From Marisa cornuarietis (taxonomy: Eukaryota > Mollusca > Gastropoda > Architaenioglossa > Ampullariidae), in NCBI GenBank assembly GCA_004794655.1, contig SMMW01000634.1:2328501-2392500 (forward strand): DNA of 64,000 bases, given 5' to 3'. Position 1 is the first letter of the stretch, and every line of letters starts with the position of its first letter. The translations under genes were made by a program, and so were the position numbers. The notes below the pieces were generated by a model, which ran no database searches, was not told the DNA's origin, and worked only from the letters and a program-made list of their open reading frames with translations. This document shows positions 33,312-47,458 of this stretch, one piece after another.

Positions 33312-36300
33312 CGTCAGGATAGTAAGCGGGTCAGCCACAAAACAAACGTTGTGGGACGTGATGTCTGACTCACATCTGCAGCACAACTCGACCTCACACA
33401 GCAGCAGATGGGGAAACTGGAGAAGGGTCATGCACAGCGTGAGCGCGATTGAAGGGCACCAGCTAGAGCCTCCGGGTGCCGGGAGAAGGGAGAGGGAAAG
33501 AGACAAAAGTCTTGTCTGGGGGGCCATGATGACGCAACACTGTGTCTTAACTGGACGATCCGTTACAGTCTGAGATGATTCTGGAGGATCGGCGATCAAA
33601 GTCGATTTCGTTCTTTTGGATGAACCACGAACGAGCGCTCCAAACCTCGTTTCCAACATGATCGCGAAGTACGTTCAAAGCTGAACGTGTTACGGAAAAC
33701 TGTTGTCTGACTGAACTTTTATGTCCAGTAAAAGGAAGAAAGTATGCTAAATAACAGTAGCTGTGCTGGAGCGTATAGTGGTACTCCGCCGTAGTGGACA
33801 AGTGATAGCTTGGTTGGTTACTGGACAACAAATTAAACATGCATGCTAACACATGTCAGTCTGAAAGAAAACGTAAAAATTAGAGTATAATCATATATTG
33901 TTGTTTTTTTTTGATGATGTGAAAAATTAATGTACTAGTAGTAACTATATTCGACTTATCTGTTTCTGACAGCCCCTGGAGAACCCTTGCCCCTCTAACC
34001 GCTCTTCCCAGCATGCTCATGTCATCAGAGGACACACAGTCACACAGTGACGATTTTGCTGCCGTTTTTTTAATCCCGCAGTTTTACAACCAAACTAATA
34101 AAAGTGTCTAGTGCAGTGTCGTCTGAAACATCGTTCACCAGAGGCAGGGTTAGGTTGGGGAAACAGCCACCTTCGATGCGTCCGCTAAAGCACGTGGGAC
34201 TTGCTGGCAGAGTGACTAAGGACACATGATGTAAGTAAATACAGGGCATTCACAGAATGGGTAGGTGACATACGAGCCACATTTTTCCTGTTCACAGACA
34301 CGGAACACATTCTGCACTGACCACAAGTCTCTGTGGGAGAGATAACAAACCAGATTTAACGCAAGAGAAAAAAGTCATGACAGCACCAGCCGGACGATTC
34401 ATGTCAAGAGTGACGCACATGCAGCCGTTTCTCTCTTTTCCTAGCACCTTTTCCCTTTTCTCCCCCTCTTTTATGGGGGACAAGACAGTGGAGTGATAAT
34501 CTGTGAGGCGGGGTGTACTTTCCCCTAGTTGACCCACCTGTTGAATGATACCTAAAAAGGGTAACCCTCGCATAGGGTTAGGAAAAGGAAATGGCAGTCG
34601 GGGAGTGGAACTAACTCTACCCTCCCAACTCTCTCTCTCTCTCTGTGCACTAGAGTGCTCGAAACAGACTGGATTATCAAACACATCACGTGATTCCAGC
34701 TCGTTAACGTCTGCGCAAATGACGTAGACCATCTTCTTCTGACATGCGCAGAGGACGCTCCTAACGACGACACAGAAACTGTAGTCCGACAAGCGCCGTA
34801 AAAGAGGATGTTGACGACGCACCGGCAAAAGTGACTTCAAAAGAACCTGCCACCCTTGAGTGGCTGGAAGGAAGAGTGGAGGTGACGGGCGACAGAACCT
34901 GTCATTCGCCTCCGAATCCGGCAACTTTCAAAGGACCCGGAGACAGGTGGGGTGGCGACCCATGCCAGTAACAGCAAAGTGACATGCAACAGAGAAAGCG
35001 TTAGAAATGCCCTCCTTGTCGTTGGAATAATATCGACAGACCCTTTTCCTTTTAGCAGAGATCACCTGAGCGAAAAGGCTTTACAATATTCGTTAAAAAT
35101 ATGGATTCTACGAAGAGACAAGGCAGTACTTTGAAAAAGCAAGGAAAAACAGTCTTTGAAAAGCCATCACTTATTCCTTAGTGGCTAAGAAATTTCTTTA
35201 TAAGTGTTAGGAAAAGTCAATGTAAAATACCTTTTAAAATTTGTAGGGTATCTTGAAAGAGAACTATTTTGAAAACGAGAAGGAAGCAAGTGAAATTTGG
35301 CAGAAAAGAATTGAGAGCAGCTTAAATACAGAAATTTTACAAACAGATGAGAAGGTGGTTAACCAATAGCAATTAGCATCATATACAAAGTTCTAAATTT
35401 AAGGGTGTGACAAAGAATAGGAGAAAACGTTTACAGGTAGTTTTCACAAACAGGGAGTATGTGTTATAGTTTTGTGATGCCAGCATTCGAAAGCTGTTTT
35501 CCGAATTTTCTTTCCTTGAGCTATAGAGAAACAAATCAGAAAAGAAATCCCAAAAATGCAAAACGTTTGATATTTTAAGGTTCACTAGCAGTGGCACTTG
35601 GTAAATTAGCTTGTTAATTTTCTCCCAGAAAACAACAAAGTCTTCTTGCTAGTGTAACTTAAATTAGAAGCAAAACCATACAACATTTACTCCAGGAACT
35701 GCACAGTCTTCGCCTTCCTATTGTGCGAACACCTCCTCAGAAACGGTAATTTCAAAACCGGCGCACAGTTCCATTTCTAGTTTTATCTTCAGTTCAGGCC
35801 ATATCATCGTCACAGTACAAAGATTATACTTGATCTTTCTATCAGAACTAACAGAAAGGTTTTACATAATTTTAACCCGCCTCACCAGACAGTCCTAGTG
35901 GAACTGATGCAGTAAATGTCGCCTTTTTTCCACACGAACTTGTTGGCTCTATAGTCGTTTTATTGTTTATTACTGGAAGATATAATCGATTAGGAGCAGC
36001 ATCTTTGTTGTCTTGAAGCTGAAAAGCTCGACATATTTGGTACCGACACAAACATTCTGAGGAATAAAAAGAAAAAGAAACCACGAGGTCAAAAAAGAGT
36101 CTACTACAAAGTGATGAAGAGAAGAAGCGCGAATGAAACACTAGAATAATACACCCGATTACAGAATACACCTGATAACAGCTTACATCTACTGACAACC
36201 TGATTCTGACCGAGCTTGTTCAGTAATGTTATATCTGCTAACATAGCAGCAGGGTACAGCCTTATCAGAAACCAGAAAAGACCTGAGAGCCTACTTGGCA

Positions 36301-36442
36301 CACTGCACGAACGAGACACCGAGAGTCCTACATTCTTCGTTTTTTATTCTTACCTCGCGATGCATTTCAGCCTGATGCTCATGATATAAGAAACACGAGG
36401 ACGCAGCACTTTGTAAAATACAGAACTTGAACAAAAGAACCA
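33312..36442. other. Intergenic DNA, no supported gene
   Basis: A 210-codon minus-strand frame (34292-34924) is the longest open frame in the window. It has no recognisable motif, spans a (TC)n tract and has uneven composition, so I treat it as chance. No exon, RNA gene or mobile element was identified. Confidence 0.45.
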
Positions 36443-36640
36443 CTCTTACGTTCATTTTATCGAGGACGTAAATACAGGACGTGAAGAGAAGATCTGCTCT
36501 TACGTTCATTTTATCGAGGACGTAAATACAGGACGTGAAGAGATCTGCTCTTACGTTCGTTTTATCGAGGACGTAAATACAGGACGTGAAGAGATCTGCT
36601 CTTACGTTCGTTTTATCGAGGATGTAAACTCGAATGTGTA
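36443..36640. repeat. 51/54-bp tandem repeat, about 3.9 copies
   Basis: Units begin CTCTTACGTTCATTTTATCG at 36443 and 36497, and CTCTTACGTTCGTTTTATCG at 36548 and 36599. The first unit is 54 bp and the next two are 51 bp, so every length is a multiple of three. On the minus strand the array is open and reads as a repeated 17-residue unit containing TSCIYVLDK.NVRADL, with the 3-bp indel adding one Leu. The surrounding 138-codon frame (36291-36707) is otherwise unrecognised. Confidence 0.85.
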
Positions 36641-39600
36641 ATCCTTGTCTAGACCTGTCGTGGTCTGCTAAGCATGCTAATTGTGTTGCATCTGCAAAAC
36701 ACTTCATTTTCCGAGCGTAATTTCCGCAGGTTTCAGAGCCTGAAGCTGCAGGTTAGGAAATCATGCGTGTCTCGTGGACGTTCTCGTCTATAAATCGGAG
36801 CCTGCTGTCTCTTCTAGACATATATCTTGATCTGCTTGTCTCTACTAAGGTTATGAATTCTGGGCCTGTATATGGTCTTTTTGTACTAACGGTACCTCGC
36901 TACGCAGCTTTGTAACATTGATTTCTTAGCATGAATCTCCACCTCCTCCATGTGGAAGAGGAAGTATAGTTTTTTTTATCTTTTGTCCCTCTATGCTACT
37001 GAAACAAATAATGTCTTGTTCTTAAAAGGACTAAATGCCTCATTCAGTGTACAGCTGCCTGCGGCTGGATGATCTGACGTCACAACCGATGTGTGGTAGT
37101 TAAAGGTCAAAAGCACACCCGCCTTTTAGCAACCTTTCAACGCACTGGTTCGTAAAAAAGAGGGTCAGTACTATGTTGTTCATCTTCAGCGTACTGCAGT
37201 CTTTGAAGGAAAAAAATACACCTGAAAGGGGAAGAAGCCTCTGAGAAAGTCTTACAGTCTTGGCAGATTGCAAACCAATGAAAGCAAACTATAAGTTTGA
37301 TTTTTTGAAAGTGCATATAAAGCTTCGGGGCAATCTATTTGAAGCCCAATGTACAAAGCGGGGTAGTCAATGGTCGTAGTCCAGGACTATGTACAAAGTG
37401 CCGAGTCACTGATGGAAAATTTATGGTTGGCAATGGGAGTCATCCCGTTTTTTCTGTTCGCAGACCAGTGCGCCTGCTTACCATCTTAAGGTTTTTCACC
37501 TTCTTCCACGCCACCAAATGCCAAGTTCAGTACTTCGGCCATTGACTACCGTCATTAAAACCCTGAGCTTTCTTTCGCAAAAAAGCAGGCTCCGTTATAT
37601 TGCACTGAATGTCCACGAAAATATAAATGGCCAGTAATAAAGGCCTGTATTCTGCATCGTTCATGGTTCCAACGATGTTAAAAAAATTTCAAAAACTGGT
37701 TTTCCACCGCAGATATTTTCTAATTTTAGAGAACACCGTAGTGTGAGCAATAAAAAGTGTCTATTACATGAAAGGTATTAAATGTAAAAGAAACCTACCC
37801 ACGGCGTATTCCTGGGTGGTAATATTTAAAATGCTGAGTCGGAGTTGATTTGAAGGTTACAAAGAAAACTAATCCACATTCTCCCCTTCCAGTAGCCCTC
37901 TTGGGATTATCATTTATAAGTTTCACAGCCCTATTGTCTGACAGCTCGAAGCAAGATGGCGATTTTGACAAGATGACATTTTGACAACATGACCAACACT
38001 TTGACATCTCTACAGTTTGACCTCTTGACTGAAACTTTGACGCCTTGACACTTGATCCAAGTCGGCGAATCGTTCCCCAGGCAGAATTCTGATCGCCCCG
38101 TCGCGCCTGTTCCCATGCAGCATGGGAAGGCCTAGGTGCCACCCACATATCTTCCCTTTCTGACCCACTGTCTGCCCTTTTCTGACCCACTGTCATTCAA
38201 TGTTGACTCGTTCTTCAAGACAAATTTCACCGTGAGCCAAACATGTAATTAAGTTCAAAGTAGCTGACACGTTAACAAAAAATACAGCATAGCTTTATTG
38301 CAAACTTGCATTGTTAATTATTTTTTTTTTTTTGAGGGGAGGGGGGGGAGTACACATGAACTGAACTGTAAATAAAGGTTTGACTTTTTGTAGAAACCGA
38401 AGTCAAAACTATAATGTTCAAAATCTTGCACCTCGCGAATAAAGAGATTTTCACTCAGGTTTTGTTTTGATTGAATAGCTTATGATGAGTTAAATCAACA
38501 CACTTGTTAGAAAATAATTTTACACTCGGTACTTAGCCTTTATCCGAGAAACTCAGTCATGTCACAGAATAAATTAAAAAAAAGACTACCTCTGACTGAC
38601 AAGTGTTGTAATTATTATGCATGTGGCCTTGAACTCTAAGCAGTTGCGTGCCAGGGCCATGTTAAATAATATATAAGGTCGATCTTTGTAACCAGAGAGT
38701 CTCTAGTAAAGGGAAAGAATATGCCCAAGGGGGACGGTCGGCGGCATCTAAGTTGAAACATTAGAGGCACAACGAGGGAAATCATCACAGACAAAGAAGT
38801 TTGGCTACTTCATGAAATTTGCGTCTTTGAAGTTTACATACAAAGTTTCAACCTTGAAAAAAAAGATAATATGATGGCAATATCAACCGAGGATCAGGTT
38901 TGTCCCAGCTGACTTTGAGAACGGACAAGATCAAATGATGTTATTTGAAAACTTTGAGCCAAATTTGTGATATGGGAAAATACACGACACTATTTAAACA
39001 ATTTTTATTTGTGATCTTTTTATTTTCCCGCTTTTTCTCAATACTTAAACACATTTGTGAAATATCGCAATGTGAAATATTAGAGAGACTTTCAGCCGGA
39101 CAATAAAGCCACCAGCCAGCGTGAATATTCCCTTGGGGAATATTGGGGAGCACCGAGACAAGAGCGCCATGGTCAGGTTTCATCAATGAAAGTGCACACT
39201 GAACTAACGAGACCGATCATGTACACACGGATCGGCAAGGAGCAAAGCTTCTCTAATGTCTCTCCAACATTTCTCTTGCAACATGGCGTCACTTCTTCTT
39301 CACGCTTGATGGCACGACTCAGGCTGAGATAACTCTGATGGCTGCCCCTGCCATAACGCACACCGACAAGACAGCAGTTCGATTATCACTGAAGGAGGCT
39401 AAGAGAAGGTGTGGAAGCATGAATCTTTCACTCTCCAGGGCGTTTATTTTGGACAAGAAATACAAAAGACGTCTTTCGTACGTCTTGGGCACGTTTAGCC
39501 TCTGTCCATCAAAGACTGTCATTTCAAAAAGGTTAATCTTAAGAAACGCTACATATCTGTCGAAAAAAGAACACAGAAATGGATAAGTAAGTTCTATTTC

Positions 39601-41396
39601 AGTTTATTTTCAGCAATGGCGACTGCTTGTTGAGAAAAGCACTTTCAGCTCAGCGGGCTAAGCTGTTCAGTTAAAAAGGCAGCGAATTTTCTGATAAATC
39701 TTTTACTGTTTGGGAGAAAACAAATCCGAGAAAGACTGTTTTTTCGTGAACAAATTTAATCTACAGAGTGGGAAAAAAAAACTTTTCTCTTTTTTTTTGT
39801 TGGAAATGGTGCTCTTAGTTGCTTACAGACCTTTTTTTTAAGCAGAAGAAGAATAATTATTCAGACAATGAGTTCTACACAGACAACGTAATCATTTTAA
39901 TTATTTACTGTGATTAATGATATGTGGTTAGTTATCTTTGATTGGATTGTTTCTTTACCTTCTATTAATAATGCAATAAATATAATCAATTATAACTGAC
40001 CAGTTATAATGCATGTATGAAATGTATGCATGCATAAAATCTTTGTTTCTTTAGTTTCTATTTATAACTGCAACAAACGTAAAGATTTTTTCATACATAC
40101 ATCGAAAACGATTGGAAGGAGAAAAGAGGATGAGAGAGTGGAAGAGTGAGAGAAAGGTTTCGTTGGAATCTGTGTAGAAGAATGAGTGAGGAGTTGCAGC
40201 CGATGTTATTAAAGCAATACCGGTAATGCAGTCCATATTGAAATTAATGTCTCTTTGAAAAAACATTTTATCCTTTTTACTTTTTGGTGTTGGTAGGTAA
40301 TGAAAGCTGCAGCAACATTTGAGTAAATTTACGCCGGCCAGTCACGACAGAAGATGGTATCTTGTCGCGTTAAAAGCCTTTGACTGCTGTTTTTCTTTCA
40401 AACTATCCCAGATCGTCACCAGGGAACTAACGGACTATATCTACACTGATCAGTCAGAAATGGCCTGTAGCAAACTTATTTTCAAGTCTACAAAGTTGAA
40501 ATGAATTTTGCTGGAAACAAAACGTGTGGGGGTAGAAACAATAGTAGCTTTCAACGGCTGTAAAGAAATACTTTGACGATGAAATGATGCAAAGCCAACG
40601 GACAGAGACTCACACGAAACACACTATCAACCAAGCAGACGCTTGTAGCTTGTGCCAAGGGCTCCACCAAAAACTCGGGTCTTCTCCTGAAATTAATGGA
40701 TTAGAAAATAAGCAGATATCCTTCGGGAACGAACTGACCGGAATGTCTTGGACACCATCACGCACAGTGGCAGGGGAGCAAGCTGTGTTTTAATTCCGCT
40801 GAAATGTTCTCAAATTAGGAGCGACTGAAAGAAGTGACATCAGCCGAAGCAGCTGCGGTGCCAGTCGCAACAACTTCAAGAGAGACTTCAGGCTCTCTTC
40901 TTCAACCTGAATTTGTCATAAATTTGTTTACGAATTATGATTGATAGAAAGTATCGTCAGACGCATAGCATGCTCTGAAACAGTGTTTCAAGATTCGGAC
41001 ATTTAGGACTTGGAATTATCACTTTTTAGCATCTCTACATCTCCATCAGATCCTCTCTATCGCTATTATCCTCACGTTTCTTGCATGGAGGCACCTTTAA
41101 TTCTGTTGATATTTTTTAAAGAACGAACCAGTCAGTGGCCCCGTTTCAAGGGATGAGGGAATTTTACAAGTTTATAAAAATGATTAACTCATGAATAGCT
41201 AAGTATCACAAAAAGTAAATACATCTAAAAATTTTAAACGTAGCACTTCTGAATCGATCGTACACTCCATTTAAGAATTATCCATACAAATTTGAAATGC
41301 CTTTAAACATAGCGATAGGATAGAGAGGATTTGAGCTACCTTAAAGACTTGATGGCTATTTACGGAATTAATGAGTGGTTTATTTAAAGAGAGAGA
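36641..41396. other. Intergenic DNA, no supported gene
   Basis: No supported exon. A TTTGAC-rich patch (about 37965-38050) repeats loosely every 17-19 bp. A 20-bp doublet containing CTGACCCACTGTC lies near 38160-38192, and a G-rich run near 38336-38350. Confidence 0.5.
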
Positions 41397-41470
41397 GTGT
41401 GTGTGTGTGTGTGTGTGTGTGGTAAGGAGGTAGGGAGTGAAAATGTGGTATGCGTACCGCCTGCTACTCC

Positions 41471-41549
<79 letters not shown>
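41397..41549. repeat. (GT)n ... (CA)n(TA)n microsatellite pair in inverted orientation
   Basis: (GT)n at 41397-41421 is followed 52 bp later by (CA)n at 41474-41541 and then a short TA run. The two arrays are complementary and could pair as a long hairpin. Confidence 0.9.
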
Positions 41550-41915
41550 GTTCATTGAATCATTCTTATTTGCGTATTGTCTGTGTCCTTGGCTACCTCT
41601 AGGCAAATCTCCAAGCTAGTGGTCATCAGCATCACGAGAAGATGAGACTGTGCGTGGAATGACATTTATGTGGCCGGGAGAGATGTCCGTTTTCTGCTAG
41701 AGAAGAATCGGTCGTCAGAAGGTGCAGGTCTACTAGCATCAGCAGGCGACAGGCAGTGCGCACGAGCTGGCTACTGCTGTGTTGACAAAGCTGCAGGCTT
41801 GTGGATTACCTCCTTCCTCACGTCTGCGCGGCCTGACAGAGTTAGTCCAACATCGGCACTTTCATCACGACGATGACGACCCCCACCACTACTTATAAAC
41901 AGCTCGACGATGAAG

Positions 41916-41972
41916 ACACCACCACCACCACCACCACCACCACCACCACCACCACCACCACCACCACCACCA
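41916..41972. repeat. (ACC)n microsatellite
   Basis: About 19 ACC units. The poly-Gly open frame on the minus strand is a repeat artefact. Confidence 0.95.
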
Positions 41973-44900
41973 ATTAGAGGGTCATACAGAAGCACACAAA
42001 GAATGATTTCTTTTTCATACTTGATTTATTGATTTATTGATAAATTGACAGAGTCAAAGAGAGAGAGAGAGATGTTGAATTATCGACTAAACCTACACTG
42101 GCAGTCTGCAAAATTACTTACCCAGGCCAGCCAGAAAAAGTAAGAGAACACCCCACCACGCACAGAGGCCCCACCGAGCCGCAAGAATGATGGATGCGGT
42201 AGGCTTACTTTCTCTTGACACTCGTTTATTATTGGGGAAAAACATGCAGCAAGGGTTAAAGTTCATAAGGATGGATGCCTCACCGTAGACGTTTGCTTTT
42301 ATCTATCCATCTTCCTCAACAGCAGAATAATCTACTGCACGGCCTTGCATCTACCTGACATCTACCCGACATTGATCGGTGCACGAATTGTGTCTGCTGC
42401 TCTTGCACCTTCCTCCTATAAAGCGTTTCTTTTTCAGATCAAGCAGTACTTAATGTTGGTTCCTCTCAAAGTTCCTTGGGAAGCTTTTCCCGAAACTATT
42501 CCTTTGTGGCTTGCCTGTCTGCTACTGGCAGCTTCTGTATCCTACATACATTTTTCATGGCAGCTTGTGTGTCGTACATACATTTTTCATGTATGAATCC
42601 TGATATTAGCGTCCTCGTATTGGTGTTCTGATACACACTTGTTCTTAGACATCTTTGCCCATGCACACGATGAGATTTGGGAATTTTGTTTCATACAAAC
42701 ATTGACATTGAGATTCTTCTAATAGTCAACAGATGATTTGCCTGACCGCATTAGTCAACACTAACAATACATTATTCATTCGAATGTAGATGATGGATAA
42801 GACAAATGCATGGGCACTTTCGATTTTAAGGTAAAGACAAACATATTCACTTTTGTTCAAAGCAAGGCAACTGCTAGACGAGGAGGAGGAGGAGGAGGTT
42901 GTAATGGAGCTCTCTCTCTCTCTCTATATATATATATATGTTTCTATGTACACATTTTGTCAAGGAACCTGTTGCCTATTTTTAGCACAGTCCCTAGCGA
43001 GACATCAATAGCCAAACAACCAGCCAACCAAGGGTTAATCGACCGAGCAGCCAACCGACTGACCGAGAGACTGACTGACTGACTGACCGACCGACCTATA
43101 TAATATGCAGCCACCATCTTCTGGGCTTTCTGTTGATAACATCGTCATCTGCTTTGTCTATGTTTAACGTGTGCTGCACCCGCACACTCAGTGCCCCTAC
43201 CAGCAGTGCATCTCTTGTCCACGCCCATTCATTTCCCATCTGTAAACGCTTTTTGAAATCGCAGGCCGGCGAATCATTGTCAAAGCTGATGCTGCCATCC
43301 AGATAAAAATCCCCCCCCTCTTCCTCTATCTCCTACCTCCATCTTTGGCCTCGTGCTCTTCCCTTCCCCCCATCTTCTCTCTCCATCCTCACTGTCTTTT
43401 GCCCGCTCATCAAAGCACATAATGGGTTATGTATTGTGGCGTGCCGTCTGCAAAGTGTGAAGGATAAAATTAGACATTTGTTTGTTGCTTCTGCCAGGGC
43501 GTCTTTGAAGCAGGATTCATTTCGGCGAACAGCGTCTTCAATCTTGGCCGCCTCATTGCACGCGCAGGGAGACCAGCTTGCTGTCAGCACGCGCCACAGT
43601 GGGTTCCCGCTGGCGCACAGAGTCGTGGGATGAGGCGGTTGCAGAAGGTGTGAAAAGCCTCTGCCGTTAGGATCTTCTGCACCATCTGATGTGAGGCGTA
43701 ACAAGGCGTAGAGAGCACGCTCTCGTTTATTTTACTTGGGCGGATGGCACGGCTTTCCTGGCGGGAAAAGGGAGCGTTTGAGAGAAATGTAGATGAGAGA
43801 GGGGGAAAAATATATATATACGCCGCATGCATGTAGAAAAAAAAGAAAGAAAGACGTATCAGCAGGCTGGGAAGAATGCAGACAGACAGACAAAAGGCTC
43901 TCCATAGAAAAGTTCGTTACCATGGAAACCTAAAATGGGTGCTCGCATGCGTACTTATGAGCTGGGAAAGGGTGGCTAGTGAAAACACACGGAACAGAAT
44001 TGTTCAGGGTATGGGCGTCCCTGGAGATTCTTCCCTCCCTGTGTCAGAAAAGCGAGCCAATATTTCAGTAAAGGCGTTGATAGGCAACGGGCTTAACACT
44101 CTATGTACGTCAAGAAAGACATTTGTTACTTGCTACCAGAACGAAGCTAATCATGGCACCAACACCCACTGGTATCAATCCCTTCCTCTTTCTGCTTCCA
44201 GGATCGAGACCACAAGTTCGCAAGGAGATTTAAACGTTTAAATTCTAGCTCTAGTTTCTTTCTGTCTTTTTCTCGACGCTGTGTTCAGATTGCTTTAACA
44301 TATCCCACATTCCCTCTTTAAGACAACATTGGACTCCATATAACAGGGTGCTGCACCTTTCAGAGCATTTGCAACTATGCTTTAGACATAAACATCCACG
44401 AGGTGAGGACACAGTTTACTTCCCAATCATTCGGGCGTGGTCTGGACGTAGGAACATTATAAACACGCAGAGGGGCACGTCCAGTACAAATAAAGTTGAT
44501 TACCAGTATATAAGGTGTTCCAAAATTACTAGCACCTACTTCAATGCCTTAGTGATAGTACTACTTAACATAAACACTTTGACTTAATTTCCTCAACCTA
44601 GTCTAGGTATAAACACAGGGGAGCTAGCAAACTTTAGAGTACACACCAGACCCGTGGACAAACTTATCAAATAAAAAAAAAACAACCAAAACAAAACAAA
44701 ACTTAAAACTATTTAGAAAGCGGTGGGAGGAACTATTCTTGCTCTGTACCTGATTTGCGGCAGCTGCCGTCCAGTGGCAACTTACCCTCCCGAGTAACAC
44801 TGAGGGTCTGCGGGTGGATTCTGGACTGTTTCTCGGCAGGACCCTTCTTTCTTTCAGTAGCAAAGGTACTAACTCTGATTTTAGAGGAAGTTTGCTTAGT

Positions 44901-45281
44901 CTAGAGGGCTACTTCAACTATTTTTCTGACTTAAATTACCAGCAGAGATATAGAAAGGGAGGTGCAGGGTGCAAGGTGCAGCTACTAGTATGACCAGTTG
45001 CTCTGCCAATAGAAGCCCAAACAAAAATATTACGTTTTATTGCAAACTTAAGCGTAGCATACCATAAACATATCAGAGACATACCCATAGTAGGATAATA
45101 ACACACCCGTATCACATCCACGGCAAACCCTTAACATTTCGTTGTGTTTTCAAGGACAACTCATGCAGTTCGCTTTCTTTGCTGCATTTGCTCAGGACAT
45201 TGCACTGGTCGCACTGAGCCTGTGTGTGCAGCAGAAGTTTTGTGTGTTGTCTTCCTTAGTCTTGTACAACGTACTCAGTCT
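41973..45281. other. Intergenic DNA, no supported gene
   Basis: Contains short GA, CT, TA and GGA runs (42060, 42911, 42926, 42882) and an ACTG-type tetranucleotide run (about 43059-43096). 43430-43640 is less AT-rich and open on both strands (65 and 123 codons). I recognise no domain; a conserved non-coding element is possible but untested. Confidence 0.45.
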
Positions 45282-45295
45282 CCTGTAGGTGGCAG
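45282..45295 (+). promoter_or_regulatory. CTCF-like binding motif
   Basis: CCTGTAGGTGGCAG matches the CTCF core consensus CCASYAGRKGGCRS at 13 of 14 positions (T instead of A at position 3). Confidence 0.4.
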
Positions 45296-45873
45296 CACCA
45301 TAAAGGACCTTCTTAACTGGGTATAGTGTGAAATAAGTGAGTATGTAGATTGTTTTCCTCACCGTTATAAAAATATGCCTAGTTCAACTTCAAATGTTTG
45401 ATTGTGTACATCAACTGAAGACTAAGGACAACCCAGAGCTGAAGCAACAGTTTTTTTTTTTACATTTTTTTTGTTTCCTCATCCGCGTAATATTATATAG
45501 AGTTCACGTTAACAAGCTCCTTCTGAAGCTCCCCACTCGTCTTTCTTCCATTTCATCGGGTAACTATTCCCTTTCTCTCAATGGGTGTCGTCTGCGACAC
45601 CAATTTTTTATGACAAGGTCACGCTCCTTGCCACAAGCACACAGCCCATGATTTAGCCCTATATCCGGTTTTCCCATCTCGAGGGCGGCCATGTGTAAGC
45701 GCACAAACCCTCTAACATGTAATCACAGTAAATATAAAAGCTGTCTCCTATGATTGCACCAAGTCCATGTTAGTCTCTTTGTCACAAAGGGGGGGGGATG
45801 TCGCAAAAGGGGGATGAAAGATGCACGCACACTTAATTTTCTACTGTTGTACACATCAAGGCACCCTCTTCGC

Positions 45874-46345
45874 ACGCACACACACACACACACACGCACA
45901 CACCTCTATCCCCACACACAGAAACACACTCATCCCTCAAAACACAGACACACACCGACCCACTGACCCATCCATCCACACCCACACACATGCTAAGAGA
46001 TAGACACACGCACCCACATATATTGATTAAGAGAGAGAGAGAGAAAGACTGCGGGACACACCACGCACAAACATACATAAAGTACATAAAACGTGTAGGT
46101 ATATAATTACAGACATACGCAATCATTTACGTCTGCACAGGCACATACATACATGCATGCATGCACTTACAAACTCAGGCACAACACTCACACACACATA
46201 CACACACGCACACACACACATATATAATTCCGCGCACAGTCAGGTCTACATACAGACTTATAGATGCATGCATACACGCGTACACATGAACAAACACAGG
46301 CACAATACACACACACACACACACACTAACACGCTCACGCGCGAA
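45874..46345. repeat. CA-rich degenerate tract
   Basis: Long stretch of imperfect CACA, CACG and CATA units with short pure (CA)n blocks. Open frames on both strands through it are low-complexity artefacts. Confidence 0.8.
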
Positions 46346-46864
46346 CACAAACGATCAATAGGAGCAGGGAGGCCGCTGCGGGCCATGCAATCAGTGCCTC
46401 TTTACTTGGAGAAAGAGAGTAACCGCGCGCCCAAAGACGCTGACAAGAAGGTTTTTGGCCGGTAATAGCCTGAGCTATGCTCGCATTTAAAAGCCATAAG
46501 CCACCTTCCCTCGGGACCTGACCTCAGCTGCCTCCAGTCCCTTAGAAACAGACGACAGGGATCTTATGGGGCCGGCGGTCCTAGTAAGTCAGAGGTGTTA
46601 ACGGGAAAAAATAGCGGACCTCTATTTTGACAGCGCTTTGTCACTGTACGAGTGAAGTAACACATGCACGTGTTGTGCACGCTCACCAGACTGGGTAGCA
46701 TTGGCTTGACCAACATTAGTATGACGACCTTCGTTGGCTTACAATGTAGTGTTGACCGAAAGGTCTGCATGCGGTCTTGGGAAGGTGTAAGAAGACTTTG
46801 TAATTGAGTTTGGAGCCTGTGGCAAAAATTTAAACAACACAGAATAACGACTGTGTGCGCACGT

Positions 46865-46894
46865 CCGTGCGTGCGTGCGTGCGTGCGTGCGTGC

Positions 46895-46926
<32 letters not shown>
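46865..46926. repeat. (CGTG)n(TG)n(GC)n compound microsatellite
   Basis: About eight CGTG units pass into TG and then GC dinucleotides. Alternating purine-pyrimidine along the whole length favours Z-DNA. Confidence 0.9.
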
Positions 46927-46927
<1 letters not shown>

Positions 46928-47227
46928 TGCTTAAGTTCTGTCCACGAAAGAAACGGCGGAAGAACAGAGAGTATCATTTCTTAACTTATCTGTATGCTTG
47001 AAACTTTAAAGGTTTTAAAAACTGTACATCTATTTTGTTTTAAAGAAAACCCAGTGCACTGCCATTTTCCAGCGTAACACTAACTTTAAAAAATCAGAAC
47101 AAAAATGATAAATGTAGTTTTGTTGCCAGTTCCTGTCCTGCCTGGTAGATATCAAGGCATATGTTCATATGCTACGTGAAGCCAAAAAAAACAAAAACAA
47201 AAAAACAAACAAAAACAAAAATAAAAA

Positions 47228-47317
47228 AACCAACCAACCAACCAACCAACCAACCAACCAACCAACCAACCAACCAACCAACCAACCAACCAACCAACCA
47301 ACCAACCAACCAACCAA
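47228..47317. repeat. (AACC)n microsatellite
   Basis: About 22 AACC units after an A-rich lead. The repeated Pro-Thr-Asn-Gln frame it encodes is an artefact. Confidence 0.95.
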
Positions 47318-47458
47318 AGAGCAGAAACGGTTCTTATACACTGTTGCTTTATTTGTTTTTAACAGTCAAAGCGACAGTTTCAAACAACTTAACAACTTGG
47401 GTATGGAATCAATATAAGTTTTATTACCTGACCAAGATTAAAATATTGTCAAATGCGT

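Noticed and set aside
34292..34924. 210-codon minus-strand open frame, longest in the window
   Set aside because: No recognisable domain, runs through a (TC)n tract, overlapping open frames in other phases, no promoter, splice or polyadenylation context. Length alone is compatible with chance.
45833..46465. Several frames on both strands rich in His/Thr or Val/Cys
   Set aside because: Artefacts of the CA-rich degenerate repeat.
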